Shown: positions 17,059 through 27,460, numbered from the stretch's first letter. The stretch: DNA of 64,000 nucleotides from Bacteroidales bacterium (GCA_016285515.1 JAEEQW010000001.1:1-64000), one strand, 5' to 3'. Program-made: numbers and translations. Notes: generated by a model not told the origin, from the sequence alone.

Positions 17059-18858
17059 TTACTCCTTCTCCTGCTCCGCCATTTTTGTTTTGATATGTTC
17101 TAGCGTATTATATTTTTGTACCTTGCTGGGGATATTCTCGCCAAAAATGACTTTTTCAATTTCAATGCTTTTTTGGATTTTTTCCAAAGCCGTTGTATAG
17201 TCACCCGTCTTGTAATAAACCATGCCCATGCCAAAGATCACCATAGCCGTGGACGGGTGTATTTCTCCCACAACAGTTTCAAGGATTGAAAGAGATTGTG
17301 TATAGTATTCCATTGCCTTATCGTAATTCTCTTGTTTGGTGTAGATGTTCCCTATGTTAAAATATATCAGGCCTACAGTGGGATGAGTTTTGCCGAGTGT
17401 TGATTCACATGCGTTTCTGGCAATCTCATAATATTCCATTGCCCTTGTATAATCCTCCAGCTTTTCATGTACAATGCCAGTCTGGAAATAAATATAACCT
17501 GCATCCGGTGAATTTTTACCATAAATCGGCTCTTTTATCTTCAGTGCTTTGTCAAAACAATCCAAAGCATTGTCATATTCCTTTAACCGAGTATATAAGA
17601 TACCCAAATTGATATAGCATGCAGCCACATCGACATGGTTCTCCCCATAACAAGCCTTGGAGATAGCAAGCCCTTTTTGGTAATACTCCATAGTTTTGTC
17701 AATGTCTCCATAGTTGAAATATATTGCGCCGATGTTGTTATAACATTCGGCCACCCCAGGATTGTTTTCACCAAAAACGGATTTACGGATAGTGAATGAT
17801 TTGGTCAAGTTCTCCATGGCTGTTTCAAAATCCCCCTGGTAATAGTTTATTATTCCGATTGCAGAATAAAACATGGCAGTGTTTTCATCTTCTTCGCCAT
17901 ATTGAAGTAGGGATTGCCGCAGTCCGGATTGGTAGTATTCAAGTGCCTTGCCATAATCGGCGATATAGCTTTCAATGAACATGCCGGCATCATACAGCCA
18001 ATCCACATTCGTGGTATCCAAGCTGGCCCTGAGTTCCAGATAATATGCCGCTGTGTCGTTCAGATACTGAGCTTTGAAGTTTTCGTAATAGCTGAAGCAA
18101 CGTTTTGCCAATTCGTCAACGTTAGCGGTGTGAACGGCCTCAGCCTTTTTCAGCTTGCTCTTCTGCTCCTGTATCGCCAGTCCTTTCTGTTTCTCCTCCT
18201 CAATCTGCTGAATAACGTTTCCTTTGGTGTTAAGAAGCGAGTCGGCTTTGGTAAGTTCACCGTTTTCTATGCAATATGACACTTTTCGGTAGAACTCATC
18301 CAGCTGGTCATAGTCCAACTCAGAGTAGCGTTTTGCCATGTCGGAGATAAGCTGTTCGTTGCTTTCCTGATCCTGGTATAGTTTCTGCAACGCCTGACGA
18401 TATTCCTCATCCGAGATTTTCTGCTGTTCTTTTAGAGCCTCTATCGCGTCTTCACGCTCCTGCAGCTGTTTCTGAAGGTTACGCCGTATCTTCCGCTCAG
18501 CGTTGAGCTTGTCCTGTAGCTGCTGCTCAGGAGTCTCCATCACGAAATAAATGGGATTACCCGAAGGCTTGTATATCCTTGAACAGGCCTCGGCATCGAT
18601 GAGCTGGTAGCCTTTTTTGCACACCGAGTCGAAGCTGATTTGATTGTCGCTTATAGGGAACGAGAACTCGCCGTCGTCCTTGTTGACAAGCACTGGGGTG
18701 CGGCCCTTTACCGCCACCATGGCACCCTTCAGTCCCTCGCCTGGTACCAGCTGTCCGTTCATCATACGACCCTTGGTCTTGACATAACCCTTCTGGGTTT
18801 GGGCAAAAACCTGTGTCGCAAATAATAAAACCAACGCTAAAAACAAGTATTTTTTCAT
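17059..18858 (-). CDS. Secreted TPR protein, kinesin-light-chain type
   Basis: The 599-residue product has a signal peptide (about 1-19) and a small beta-rich domain (about 20-110, a CarboxypepD_reg-like region with 'KGYVKTKGRMMNGQLVPGE'). A long coiled coil follows (about 110-235, many Glu/Gln/Lys). At least seven 42-residue TPRs of the kinesin-light-chain type come next ('AMEYYQKGLAISKACYGENH'-like units, each ending G-x-x-H/N-P). Such proteins are common periplasmic or inner-membrane sensors in Bacteroidota, often linked to DNA-binding or histidine kinase domains. None is present here. The gene stands alone between the ATPase and the fucosidase. Function unknown; scaffold role inferred. 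Confidence 0.8.
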   Translation of the reverse strand: MKKYLFLALVLLFATQVFAQTQKGYVKTKGRMMNGQLVPGEGLKGAMVAVKGRTPVLVNKDDGEFSFPISDNQISFDSVCKKGYQLIDAEACSRIYKPSGNPIYFVMETPEQQLQDKLNAERKIRRNLQKQLQEREDAIEALKEQQKISDEEYRQALQKLYQDQESNEQLISDMAKRYSELDYDQLDEFYRKVSYCIENGELTKADSLLNTKGNVIQQIEEEKQKGLAIQEQKSKLKKAEAVHTANVDELAKRCFSYYENFKAQYLNDTAAYYLELRASLDTTNVDWLYDAGMFIESYIADYGKALEYYQSGLRQSLLQYGEEDENTAMFYSAIGIINYYQGDFETAMENLTKSFTIRKSVFGENNPGVAECYNNIGAIYFNYGDIDKTMEYYQKGLAISKACYGENHVDVAACYINLGILYTRLKEYDNALDCFDKALKIKEPIYGKNSPDAGYIYFQTGIVHEKLEDYTRAMEYYEIARNACESTLGKTHPTVGLIYFNIGNIYTKQENYDKAMEYYTQSLSILETVVGEIHPSTAMVIFGMGMVYYKTGDYTTALEKIQKSIEIEKVIFGENIPSKVQKYNTLEHIKTKMAEQEKE

Positions 18859-19007
18859 ATTGTGTTATTTTGCCGACAAAATTGGGAATTATTTTTCAAA
18901 AAAACAAATAAAAAAAACAGATGGCAATAAACCGGGCTTTTGTGATTATAGTACCGGTACCGGCAGCCACGGTCAGAGTGGTGTGTCAGGTCACCTCCGG
19001 TTTGCGT
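18859..19007. other. Intergenic spacer between two minus-strand genes
   Basis: This 149-base spacer carries the upstream region of the TPR gene. It has an AT-rich stretch near 18890-18915 and a GGTACCGG-type palindrome near 18952-18964. I see no gene or convincing terminator. Confidence 0.3.
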
Positions 19008-20423
19008 CTATTTGCAGATAAACACTATCGCGTTCTCGCAAGGAGGGTTCTGGCGCAGTTTTGCAGGAACCGTTATTCTGTAAGTGTCATCGGTCTTTTT
19101 TATCGTTGCCTTTGCTGAGGCGCCCATCACCTTTATCTGACCGTTTTTCAGGTTGCTGCTGCATTTGAAGTCGAAATACTCCGGCAGAGTTTCACCTTCA
19201 TCGAGGAGATAAATGGCATAGACGTGACCGTCCTTGCTATTGGTGAAACGTACTTTGCCGTCGCAGTAAGGGTAGAGCGGACGTGTGGAATAGATAGCCT
19301 GTCCGTTGACTTTCATCCATTTGCCGATGTCGTGCAAACGCTGAACCGCTGTCGGGTGCAGTCTGCCATCAGGTCCCGGACCGACGTTCAGAAGATAGTT
19401 CCCTCCTTTTGCCACAATATCTACAAGATTGTGAATCAACTTGTTGGCTGATTTGTAAACATCTTTGTCACTGTATGACCATGAATCGCCCATCGACATG
19501 CAGGTTTCCCATGGATAAGGGAGCAGAGTGTCGGGGATAGCCTGTTCAGGTGTCTGGTAGTTTTCGTATTTGCCGTGGACAGAACGGTCAACAATTATGA
19601 GGTCAGGGTTGTTGTCACGTGCCATAGCCGCAATCTTCGGCATGTCAATGTCCTGAACCCACTGCTGGCATCCGAGCCATTCGCGGGTTTCGTCGTCAAT
19701 GCTCCATTCGGGACGTATCCAGCCACCGTCAAGCCATAGGATGTCGATGTCACCGTAGTTGTGCGTCAGCTCATGGATTTGGTTGTAGGTGAAATCGCAG
19801 TATTTCTGCCAGCGTTCGGGATAAGTTGTCGGGTTGTAGTTGACATTTCTGTCGGGAGTTGCCCATTCAGGTGCCCAATAGTCGGGACAATGCCAGTCGG
19901 GTTTTGAGAAATACAATCCTGTCCATAAACCATTGTTTCTGAATGCGTTGACTATGTCAGCAGTTATGTCGGGATTTTCATGTTTTGAATATGGACAACT
20001 TGGGTCTGTGACGGAATAGTCGGTATATTTTGTATCGTACATGCAGAATCCATCGTGGTGTTTGGTGGTGAAGACAACGTATTTCATACCTGCTTCCTTA
20101 GCCAGTTCAGCTATGTGCCCGGCATCGAAGTCGGTAGGGTTGAAGGTTTTGTTTAATGCTTGATATTCAGCAACATATTTGTTGTATGGAACGCCGCCGC
20201 GGTCAATCCAGGGTTCGTTGCATATCGACCATGATTCCACAACACCCCATTGTGAATATATGCCCCAATGCATCATAAAGCCGAACTTGAGGTCCTGCCA
20301 TTCACTGATGCGGTTGAGGATTACAGGATCGGTCTCCGGCAGTTGTACCGCCGGTTTCACGTTCTGTGAATAATTTGTGAATGCTGCAAATAGGATTAAA
20401 ATTACTGTAAATGTTTTTTTCAT
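19008..20423 (-). CDS. Alpha-L-fucosidase, glycoside hydrolase family 29
   Basis: The start is placed at the ATG at 20421-20423 (MKKTFTVIL...), because the longer frame adds 22 residues that run across the promoter box. The 471-residue protein has a signal peptide ending near NYSQ. GH29 signatures include FGFMMHWGIYSQWG near the N-terminus, 'YVVFTTKHHDGFCMYD', and DILWLDGGW, whose Asp is the expected catalytic nucleophile. The C-terminal 90 residues form a beta-sandwich, as in bacterial GH29. It should release fucose from host or plant glycans in the periplasm. No SusC/SusD pair is nearby, so this is not a classic utilisation locus. Confidence 0.93.
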   Translation of the reverse strand: MKKTFTVILILFAAFTNYSQNVKPAVQLPETDPVILNRISEWQDLKFGFMMHWGIYSQWGVVESWSICNEPWIDRGGVPYNKYVAEYQALNKTFNPTDFDAGHIAELAKEAGMKYVVFTTKHHDGFCMYDTKYTDYSVTDPSCPYSKHENPDITADIVNAFRNNGLWTGLYFSKPDWHCPDYWAPEWATPDRNVNYNPTTYPERWQKYCDFTYNQIHELTHNYGDIDILWLDGGWIRPEWSIDDETREWLGCQQWVQDIDMPKIAAMARDNNPDLIIVDRSVHGKYENYQTPEQAIPDTLLPYPWETCMSMGDSWSYSDKDVYKSANKLIHNLVDIVAKGGNYLLNVGPGPDGRLHPTAVQRLHDIGKWMKVNGQAIYSTRPLYPYCDGKVRFTNSKDGHVYAIYLLDEGETLPEYFDFKCSSNLKNGQIKVMGASAKATIKKTDDTYRITVPAKLRQNPPCENAIVFICK

Positions 20424-20445
20424 AATATAATCAGTTTGTTTTTTG

Positions 20446-20453
20446 CAAAGATA
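20446..20453 (-). promoter_or_regulatory. -7 promoter box of the fucosidase gene
   Basis: On the minus strand the box reads TATCTTTG, followed by a purine and A-rich leader of about 22 bases to the ATG. A CTTG element about 21 bases upstream can serve as the -33 site. This matches the Bacteroidota consensus. Confidence 0.6.
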
Positions 20454-20668
20454 CTCCATTTTCGCGAACAAATTCAAGAAACAAACCACTTGTCCTTAAA
20501 AGATGGCATACTGCCTCTCCAATCGCGTTTTCCGATTTAAATGAACACATGCAAAGAAGACAAATTAATCCTTGCGTTTCCGCCTGCTTGGACAAAGAGA
20601 CTTATTTGTTGGAACAAAAGAAATCAACTCGTACTTCCAAAGGAACGTGGCATCTTTAAAAAAAACAT

Positions 20669-20676
20669 TATCTTTG
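20669..20676 (+). promoter_or_regulatory. -7 promoter box of the beta-helix protein gene
   Basis: TATCTTTG lies 17 bases before the ATG at 20693. The -33 element is unclear. The 269-base divergent region between fucosidase and this gene holds both promoters and otherwise nothing recognisable. Confidence 0.5.
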
Positions 20677-20692
20677 CGTAAAATTTTACGAA

Positions 20693-22444
20693 ATGAAAAA
20701 ACTGCTTGTTTCAATAATGTTTTTGTTGTCCGTAGTTTTGTCTGTTCAGGCACAAAATATTGATACACTGACAATTGGACAAAATGGAAACCATGACTTC
20801 AAAACTGTTTCAGCTGCTTTTGACAGCCTTTACAACCGTGGTGTTGGCAACAGTATCATGCTGCTTGTCACCGCGGATTATATCCCTGACGACAGCCTTT
20901 ACCATGAGACGTTCCCAATCACAGTACAGGATGTCAAAGGAACTGATGCTGAGACAACCATTACATTGAAATTGGCAGAGGATATTAATGTTACCCTGAA
21001 GGATTCGGCAGATTGTATCTTTTATCTCGATAATGCAAAGCACTTTTCAATTTATGGTGACGGCAGGCTTAATGTTGTAAATGAAAGCAAAGTCAATGGC
21101 ACAGCAGGAATCAGATTATATGGTAATTGCGACGATATTGTAATTGACGGATGCAATATTATGGCAGAGGTGGCTGACAGTTGTTCGTATGGCATATCAG
21201 CTGAATGTCATTATGGCGAATATCCTATTGTGTTGTCAAACAACAATATATCACGTGCAACATACGGAATGTTTGTCACGGATGATTCAGATAAAAAAGG
21301 AAGGGATATCATCATCGACGGCAATTCAATAGGTGATGTGAGAGACGGTTATCATATCACGTCTTGCGGGATTTGTGTAAGTGTGGCAAATAGCCATAAA
21401 GATGTTTCCAGCAGATTCGTGATTTCAGACAACAAAATATTCAGCGTTATGGGAGGTGTCCTTCCTACAGGCATTACCGTGTATGATGGCTCAGGAACCA
21501 TCAGCAACAATTTGATTCTCGATATTGTTAATAATAACCAAGCGCATGAAACCAATGCCGCATACGGTATGTTAATAATGTCGGCAAATGATTCTGTTGA
21601 ATGTTACAATAACATGATTTCCCACGTTGCGGCAGACAATGCGTATGGAATATATACACATACAGACAACTCATTGTCAGAGTTTTACTATAATTCGATT
21701 TATCTTTGCGAGGATAATTCCGAATATCTCGATAATGTTGCCCAAAGCTCCTGCTTCTTGATTGACGGTCTCGATAACGGAAGCAGATTTTTCATGAAGA
21801 ACAACATACTTCTCAATAATTTCGGAGACATCTATGGTCAGCCTGTAACAGATGCTACCTGCATAGGAATCAGAAATGTGGCTGACGATTTGGTGCCGTT
21901 ACTGAATAATAGGGTGAATATAGTTCATAATATTTTTTATGCTGATGACATGGAAGACGGTTTTTCTGTTTTTAATATGACTTCTGACAGTGTTTACTGG
22001 TATTATGATATAAGTGCTTGGAACACAATGAATAATGATACAACAAACTATGATATGAATCCTGTATTCACTTCTACCAGTCTGCTGATGATTGCTGAAA
22101 GCAATGCTCTCGGAACTCCGATTGACGGCATTACGGCGGACTATTTTAAAACAACCCGTAACCAGTGGCATCCGGATATTGGAGCCTGCGAAATAGCACA
22201 TCACGGAACATCAGACTTTACAGATGAGATTGACTTGAAAGCATATTATTCTAACGGAAATATAAAAGTCATTGCCGACAAAATGCTGAAGGGTGATGTG
22301 TATGTTGTTGATATGGCGGGCAGAGTTGTGACGTACAATAGGATAGACGGTTATTCTGCTGAAATTCCATTCAGCGGAGAATCAGGTGTTTACGTTGTTA
22401 TCATTACCGGGAAGACAAATATTTCCAAAAAAATATTCATTTAG
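20693..22444 (+). CDS. Secreted right-handed beta-helix protein with type IX secretion signal
   Basis: The 583-residue product has a signal peptide (about 1-21, ending SVQAQ). The body is rich in short strand-turn units ('DGCNIMAEVADSCSYGISAECHYG'-type), with many 'N-N-x-I' turns. This is typical of parallel beta-helices seen in pectate-lyase-like and polysaccharide-binding proteins. The last 75 residues are a type A sorting domain of the type IX secretion system ('VYVVDMAGRVV... GVYVVIITGKTNISKKIFI'). It should be exported through the SprA translocon and attached to the surface. No catalytic residues could be assigned. Confidence 0.85.
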   Translation: MKKLLVSIMFLLSVVLSVQAQNIDTLTIGQNGNHDFKTVSAAFDSLYNRGVGNSIMLLVTADYIPDDSLYHETFPITVQDVKGTDAETTITLKLAEDINVTLKDSADCIFYLDNAKHFSIYGDGRLNVVNESKVNGTAGIRLYGNCDDIVIDGCNIMAEVADSCSYGISAECHYGEYPIVLSNNNISRATYGMFVTDDSDKKGRDIIIDGNSIGDVRDGYHITSCGICVSVANSHKDVSSRFVISDNKIFSVMGGVLPTGITVYDGSGTISNNLILDIVNNNQAHETNAAYGMLIMSANDSVECYNNMISHVAADNAYGIYTHTDNSLSEFYYNSIYLCEDNSEYLDNVAQSSCFLIDGLDNGSRFFMKNNILLNNFGDIYGQPVTDATCIGIRNVADDLVPLLNNRVNIVHNIFYADDMEDGFSVFNMTSDSVYWYYDISAWNTMNNDTTNYDMNPVFTSTSLLMIAESNALGTPIDGITADYFKTTRNQWHPDIGACEIAHHGTSDFTDEIDLKAYYSNGNIKVIADKMLKGDVYVVDMAGRVVTYNRIDGYSAEIPFSGESGVYVVIITGKTNISKKIFI

Positions 22445-22562
22445 TTCCCGTAATTTTTGGGAGACTCTTGTAAACGGAACAAAGGTTAGTTCTGACGCGC
22501 GGAGCGCACTGCTCGGGCTGCTCGTGCGGAGCGAACTCGACCAATAGCGGCCGAGCTGCCAC

Positions 22563-22953
22563 TCAGGTGGAGGTCGTGTCCAAGGCATGGCTCCAAAGCT
22601 GCTCGTCCTGCCCTAAATTGTTTTTCAGGAAACGGAGATAGAACAGGGAATACAAATCGGTAAGCTGGTAGAGGATATTGCGTTGCTTCTTGCCAAAGGA
22701 GTGATAACTGCGGATAAAGTCGCAACGTTGCAGGTTGTCGAGCACTTCCGAGAGATAGCCGTTGTCGGTCAGATTGGCGGCTTCGATGATTTCCTGTCGC
22801 GACAAGCCTTTTCCCCTGGTGGCAAGTGCTTCAATCACAGTTTTGTACAATTCAGAATCGTTGAACAGCGACTTGAAAAGGAAATCGAACTCGTTTCGCA
22901 ATGGCGCGTTTTGGGCAAAGAACAGCGCGACCGATGAGTCGTTTCTTGAAATT
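22563..22953 (-). pseudogene. Remnant of a DUF234/AAA-type ATPase
   Basis: On the minus strand a frame open from about 22953 to the stop at 22563 reads 'NDSSVALFFAQNAPL' and then the helix-turn-helix region of archaeal-type ATPases ('EALATRGKGLSRQEII...' and 'GYLSEVLDNLQRCDFI'), ending in 'YSLFYLRFLK'. The whole P-loop half and the nuclease-like C-terminus are missing, and there is no start codon. I read this as a truncated ATPase related in type to the DUF4143 genes. The upstream side directly abuts the hairpin pair at 22959-23053, which would have been its promoter region. Confidence 0.65.
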
Positions 22954-22958
22954 TATTA

Positions 22959-23053
22959 GTGCGCTAACCATATTTTTTAGATAGGTTAGCGCACCAATTG
23001 AGCATTGAAATACTGCGCTAACTATGTTTTTTAGATAGGTTAGCGCAGTATTT
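22959..23053. repeat. Two near-identical long inverted repeats in tandem
   Basis: Hairpin 1: GTGCGCTAACC (22959-22969) pairs with GGTTAGCGCAC (22984-22994) around a 14-base loop. Hairpin 2: AAATACTGCGCTAAC (23008-23022) pairs with GTTAGCGCAGTATTT (23039-23053), a 15-base perfect stem. The two cores, including the loop TTTTTTAGATAG, are nearly the same and 54 bases apart. Only two units exist, so this is not a CRISPR array. Position before the ATPase remnant suggests a palindromic operator or a mobile hairpin element. Confidence 0.8.
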
Positions 23054-23209
23054 TCGGTGCTTTTATCCAATTAAATGGACGCTTATTCTCCAGCGTTCTC
23101 CATCCACCCGTGGCAGTTATTTTTCAAAAAATAGTCACCTTATATTTTACTGTCTGACTTTTTCCAGAGTTTTCTTAATGTGATTTTATTTGGTTTGATT
23201 AATTTTTAT

Positions 23210-23217
23210 TATTTTTG
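23210..23217 (+). promoter_or_regulatory. -7 promoter box of the transaldolase-suf operon
   Basis: TATTTTTG lies 16 bases before the ATG at 23234, with a TTTG element about 17 bases upstream (23189-23192). Confidence 0.5.
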
Positions 23218-23233
23218 TAAAAAAAATTAAGAC

Positions 23234-23893
23234 ATGAAATTTTTCATTGATACTGCAAATTTAGACCAGATAAGGGAAGCCCAGGATTTGGGCGTTCTCG
23301 ATGGCGTGACTACGAATCCTTCATTGATGGCCAAGGAGGGAATCAAAGGTAAAGAGGCTATTTTCCAACATTATAAGTCAATATGTGACATCGTTGACGG
23401 TGATGTCAGTGCCGAAGTCTTCTCAACGGATTTCGAAGGCATGGTAAGGGAGGGTGAAGAGCTCCTTAAGATTGACCCTAAGATTACTGTCAAGCTGCCA
23501 TGCACCAAGGACGGAATAAAGGCTGTCAAGTATTTCAGCAGCAGAGGCAAGAAGACCAACTGTACGCTTGTGTTTTCTGTTGGACAGGCTTTGCTTGCGG
23601 CTAAGGCCGGTGCCAAATACGTGTCGCCTTTCATCGGTCGTCTCGATGACATCTCTGCTGACGGTGTTGGGTTGGTCAAGGAGATAGTGGATGTTTACAG
23701 ATTCTACGGCTACAAGACCATGGTTCTCGCTGCATCTGTCCGCCATACTCGTCATATTGTTCAGTGCCTTGAAGTTGGGGCTGACGTCGCAACATGCCCT
23801 CTGAAGGCTATCCTCGGCCTGCTCAACCATCCTCTGACTGACAAGGGGCTTGCCACTTTCATTAGTGATGCCAACAAAATGATGGAAAAATAA
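23234..23893 (+). CDS. tal: Transaldolase of the TalC/fructose-6-phosphate aldolase group
   Basis: The 219-residue length and opening [16 protein letters not shown] place it in the small TalC/FSA family. The Schiff-base Lys is in [14 protein letters not shown]. At the position that separates FSA (Tyr) from transaldolase (Phe), the motif reads SPFIGRLDD, that is Phe. I therefore predict a transaldolase of the pentose phosphate pathway rather than an aldolase. The stop overlaps the sufB start (TAATG), so it is translationally coupled to the SUF genes. Confidence 0.88.
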   Translation: MKFFIDTANLDQIREAQDLGVLDGVTTNPSLMAKEGIKGKEAIFQHYKSICDIVDGDVSAEVFSTDFEGMVREGEELLKIDPKITVKLPCTKDGIKAVKYFSSRGKKTNCTLVFSVGQALLAAKAGAKYVSPFIGRLDDISADGVGLVKEIVDVYRFYGYKTMVLAASVRHTRHIVQCLEVGADVATCPLKAILGLLNHPLTDKGLATFISDANKMMEK

Positions 23894-25353
23894 TGAACAA
23901 CGAAAAATCAGATAATCAGATTGTCAGCGAAATAGCCAATGCAGAGTACAAGTATGGTTTCGTTACGGATATCGAAGCGGATGTTGTGCCCAAAGGTCTC
24001 AATGAGGATATAATACGCATGATTTCCGCCAAGAAGGAGGAACCTGAGTGGCTTTTGGAATTCCGCCTGAACGCTTATCGCAAATGGTTGACAATGAAGG
24101 AGCCTCATTGGGGACATGTCGATTATGAACCTATTGATTATCAGGATATAATATATTATTCTGCCCCTAAGAAGAAGAAACAGACCAATTTCGATGAAGT
24201 TGATCCTGAACTTCTTTCCACCTTCAACAAGTTGGGCATTCCATTAGATGAACAGAAACGTCTCGTCAACAGTTCCGATGTGGCTTATGATGCTGTTTTC
24301 GACAGTGTGTCGGTGAAGACGACATTTCAGGATACGCTTGGCAAATACGGAATTATTTTCTGTTCTTTCAGCGAGGCGGTCAAAAACCATCCTGACCTTG
24401 TCCGTCAGTATCTCAGCACAGCAGTTCCGCCTGACGACAATTTCTTCGCTGCACTCAATTCAGCGGTATTCAGCGACGGTTCTTTCTGTTACATTCCAAA
24501 GGGAGTGACCTGCCCGATTGAACTGTCAACGTATTTCAGAATTAATGCTGCGCAGACCGGCCAGTTTGAACGTACTCTCATTATTGCCGATGTGGGTGCT
24601 TCAGTAAGATATATGGAAGGCTGTACGGCACCGCAACGTGATGAAAACCAGCTTCATGCGGCTATAGTCGAAATAATAGTCATGAAGGATGCCGAGGTGA
24701 AATATTCCACGGTCCAGAACTGGTATCCGGGTGACAAGGAAGGCAAAGGCGGCATTTACAACTTTGTCACTAAACGTGGCGTATGCAAGGGCGACAATGC
24801 AAAGCTGTCGTGGGTGCAGGTTGAGACAGGTTCGGCCAGAACCTGGAAATATCCGAGTTGCATACTGCAAGGTGACAATTCGGTCGGCGAATTCTATTCG
24901 GTGGCTGTGACTAACAATTATCAGCAGGCTGACACCGGCACCAAAATGATTCATATCGGAAAAAATACAAAAAGCACAATCATATCGAAAGGCATTTCTG
25001 CGGGATACAGCGACAATTCGTACCGTGGACGTGTGTTTATGGCCAAGGGTGCTACAAATTCACGCAACTATTCGCAGTGTGATTCGCTGCTTTTAGGCGA
25101 CAAATGCGGAGCTCATACTTACCCGAATATCCAGGCTGAAAACGATTCATCGGTGATAGAACACGAGGCCACGACTTCAAGGATTTCTGAAGAACAACTC
25201 TTTTATTGTCAGCAACGTGGAATCTCTATAGAAAAGGCTATTGGCCTGATTGTCAATGGATATGCTAACGAAGTGCTCAACAGACTGCCTATGGAATTTG
25301 CAGTCGAGGCGAAAAAACTTCTTGCCGTAAGTCTTGAAGGTACTGTGGGTTAA
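23893..25353 (+). CDS. sufB: SufB, Fe-S cluster scaffold protein
   Basis: The 486-residue length matches SufB. Conserved blocks include '[21 protein letters not shown]', '[20 protein letters not shown]', '[23 protein letters not shown]' and '[13 protein letters not shown]' with the conserved Cys of the C-terminal beta-helix, then the terminal [13 protein letters not shown]. It forms the SufBC2D complex that assembles Fe-S clusters in the cytoplasm. The gene is coupled to the transaldolase and followed by sufC, sufD and sufS. Confidence 0.97.
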   Translation: MNNEKSDNQIVSEIANAEYKYGFVTDIEADVVPKGLNEDIIRMISAKKEEPEWLLEFRLNAYRKWLTMKEPHWGHVDYEPIDYQDIIYYSAPKKKKQTNFDEVDPELLSTFNKLGIPLDEQKRLVNSSDVAYDAVFDSVSVKTTFQDTLGKYGIIFCSFSEAVKNHPDLVRQYLSTAVPPDDNFFAALNSAVFSDGSFCYIPKGVTCPIELSTYFRINAAQTGQFERTLIIADVGASVRYMEGCTAPQRDENQLHAAIVEIIVMKDAEVKYSTVQNWYPGDKEGKGGIYNFVTKRGVCKGDNAKLSWVQVETGSARTWKYPSCILQGDNSVGEFYSVAVTNNYQQADTGTKMIHIGKNTKSTIISKGISAGYSDNSYRGRVFMAKGATNSRNYSQCDSLLLGDKCGAHTYPNIQAENDSSVIEHEATTSRISEEQLFYCQQRGISIEKAIGLIVNGYANEVLNRLPMEFAVEAKKLLAVSLEGTVG

Positions 25354-25370
25354 TAATTAATTCTTTGAAA

Positions 25371-26117
25371 ATGAAATTATTGGAAATAAAGAACCTTTGG
25401 GTTTCAATAAACGGAAAACAAATATTAAAGGGATTGTCACTCGACATCAATGCGGGTGAGGTCCATGCAGTCATGGGACCAAACGGAACAGGCAAAAGTA
25501 CTCTCGCTTCTGTCATTGCCGGCAGGTCGATATTCAACATAGACGAGGGTGAACTCATTTATAAGGGTAAAGACTTGACCAAACTCAGCGTTGACGAGCG
25601 TGCCAAGGAAGGTATCTTCCTAAGTTTCCAGTATCCTGTGGAAATACCGGGCGTGAGCATGGTGAATTTCATGAGAAATGCTATTGATGAAAAACGCAAA
25701 TATTTCGGACAGGATCCAATTTCGATGCATGAGTTCATTAATCTGATGGAAGAGAAAAAGAGACTTGTCGAAATGAAAGACACTCTTACGCAACGTTCTG
25801 TGAATGAAGGCTTTTCGGGTGGTGAAAAGAAGAAAAACGAAATCTTCCAAATGGCTATGCTCGAACCACAGCTTTCCATCCTCGATGAGACTGACTCAGG
25901 CCTCGACATTGATGCTCTCAGGATTGTCTCCAACGGTGTCAACAAATTGAGAACACCTGACAATTCTTTTATTGTGATCACTCATTACCAGCGACTTCTG
26001 AATTATATCGTTCCTGATGTTGTACACGTTCTCTATGATGGGAAAATTATCAAGAGTGGCAGTAAGGAGCTCGCCATGGAACTTGAGAAAGACGGTTATG
26101 AGCAATTTATCAAGTAA
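25371..26117 (+). CDS. sufC: SufC, ATPase of the Fe-S assembly complex
   Basis: The ATG at 25371 is used; an in-frame TTG six bases upstream is less likely. The 248-residue ABC-type ATPase shows Walker A GPNGTGKST, an ABC signature FSGGEKKKNE, and Walker B LSILDETDSGLD with the SufC-specific aspartate-rich end, then the H-loop ITHYQR. It powers SufBC2D. It lies 17 bases after sufB and 11 before sufD. Confidence 0.97.
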   Translation: MKLLEIKNLWVSINGKQILKGLSLDINAGEVHAVMGPNGTGKSTLASVIAGRSIFNIDEGELIYKGKDLTKLSVDERAKEGIFLSFQYPVEIPGVSMVNFMRNAIDEKRKYFGQDPISMHEFINLMEEKKRLVEMKDTLTQRSVNEGFSGGEKKKNEIFQMAMLEPQLSILDETDSGLDIDALRIVSNGVNKLRTPDNSFIVITHYQRLLNYIVPDVVHVLYDGKIIKSGSKELAMELEKDGYEQFIK

Positions 26118-26128
26118 CAGCTTCCGAT

Positions 26129-27460
26129 ATGTTTGAAATTAATAAAAATATAACCGGTTTTATCGAGGACATGACTTATCGTGAGCAGCCTTATCTGTTC
26201 AGAATGAAGCGGATGGAGGCAGCCAATTCTCTGCGGCAGAATGGTTTTGTGTTTCAGAACCAAAGTCCTGTGTCGGTGAAATTTCTGAAGAAAAAATTCG
26301 CTTTGGATGTGGAAAATGCCAATACAGACATTGGTTTCAACTGCACTCTCGAAAACTTTTCGCCTTTGGTCTATTGTCTTGTGAACGGCAGGAATATTGT
26401 CGATTACGGCAAATCGGACAATAAAATCATAGTTGAAAATATTATGAATGTCGCTGACAAAGTCAATGAATTATTCGGCAGTCTTTGTGACATAGATGAA
26501 AACGGTTTTTATGCTTTGAACACGGCTGCTTTTACCGGCGGTTTTTACATTGAAGTCCCTGATGACACGGTGATGGAACTTCCTCTGCAGTTGGTTTCAG
26601 TCTTTAACAGCGACTGTGACAGCATGTTCAATGTGAGGAATCTGATAGTATTGGGGAAGAATTCGCAGTTGAAGTTGATTCAGTGCGATGACACATTTTC
26701 CGACCACGATTTCTTCGTCAATAATCTTACTGAGATTTTCGTCCGCGAGGATGCACATCTTGATTATTACAAACTTCACAATATTTCAAATGATTCAGCG
26801 GCAGTGAATTCCGTTTTCATTGAACAGGAATCGCATAGTGTGGTCAAGACTTTCAACATGGAACTTAATGCTGGATACCTGTCAGGTAATCAGAATGTTG
26901 TGCTTGGCGGTGATTTTGCTGAGACGTATGCATACGGCATTTATCTTGCCGACAGGGAGCAGGAAATGGACAATTACGTCAATGTCGAGCATATAGGCAC
27001 TGACTGTGTCAGTCAGCAAATCTTCAAAGGAATCATCGATGATTCGGCACGTTCGATGTTTACAGGTAAAATCATAGTTCACAGGGACTCGCAGCGTACC
27101 GAGGCATCGCAGGTTGACAAGAACATTCTTCTTACAAGCAAGGCCAAGGCATACGCAAAACCTTATCTTGAGATTTATGCCGATGATGTGAAATGCAGCC
27201 ATGGCGCCACTGTCGGACAGCTTGATGAAGAGGCTTTGTTTTATATGCAGCAACGTGGAATTTCGTATGAAAATGCCCGCAAGCTTTTGTTGAATGCCTT
27301 CGTGGCAGAGGTGATCGACAAGATTAATATTGAGCCAATCAAAATGCGTGTCAGTGATATGGTCAAGAAACGTCTGATGGGTGAACTGACTGTGTGTGAC
27401 AACTGTGTTTTGCGTTGCAGCAATGCAAAACGTCAGACCAAATATTTCGATAATATCTAA
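26129..27460 (+). CDS. sufD: SufD, partner of SufB
   Basis: The 443-residue protein has the beta-helix core of SufB/SufD. The C-terminal block 'YADDVKCSHGATVGQLDEEALFYMQQRGIS' is the conserved SufD signature, with the His and Cys of the SufB-SufD interface. The N-terminus is more variable, as usual. It acts in the SufBC2D scaffold. Confidence 0.95.
   Translation: MFEINKNITGFIEDMTYREQPYLFRMKRMEAANSLRQNGFVFQNQSPVSVKFLKKKFALDVENANTDIGFNCTLENFSPLVYCLVNGRNIVDYGKSDNKIIVENIMNVADKVNELFGSLCDIDENGFYALNTAAFTGGFYIEVPDDTVMELPLQLVSVFNSDCDSMFNVRNLIVLGKNSQLKLIQCDDTFSDHDFFVNNLTEIFVREDAHLDYYKLHNISNDSAAVNSVFIEQESHSVVKTFNMELNAGYLSGNQNVVLGGDFAETYAYGIYLADREQEMDNYVNVEHIGTDCVSQQIFKGIIDDSARSMFTGKIIVHRDSQRTEASQVDKNILLTSKAKAYAKPYLEIYADDVKCSHGATVGQLDEEALFYMQQRGISYENARKLLLNAFVAEVIDKINIEPIKMRVSDMVKKRLMGELTVCDNCVLRCSNAKRQTKYFDNI

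Noticed and set aside
22959-23053. A possible CRISPR array
   Set aside because: Only two units, each a long palindrome, with no cas genes and no further spacers.
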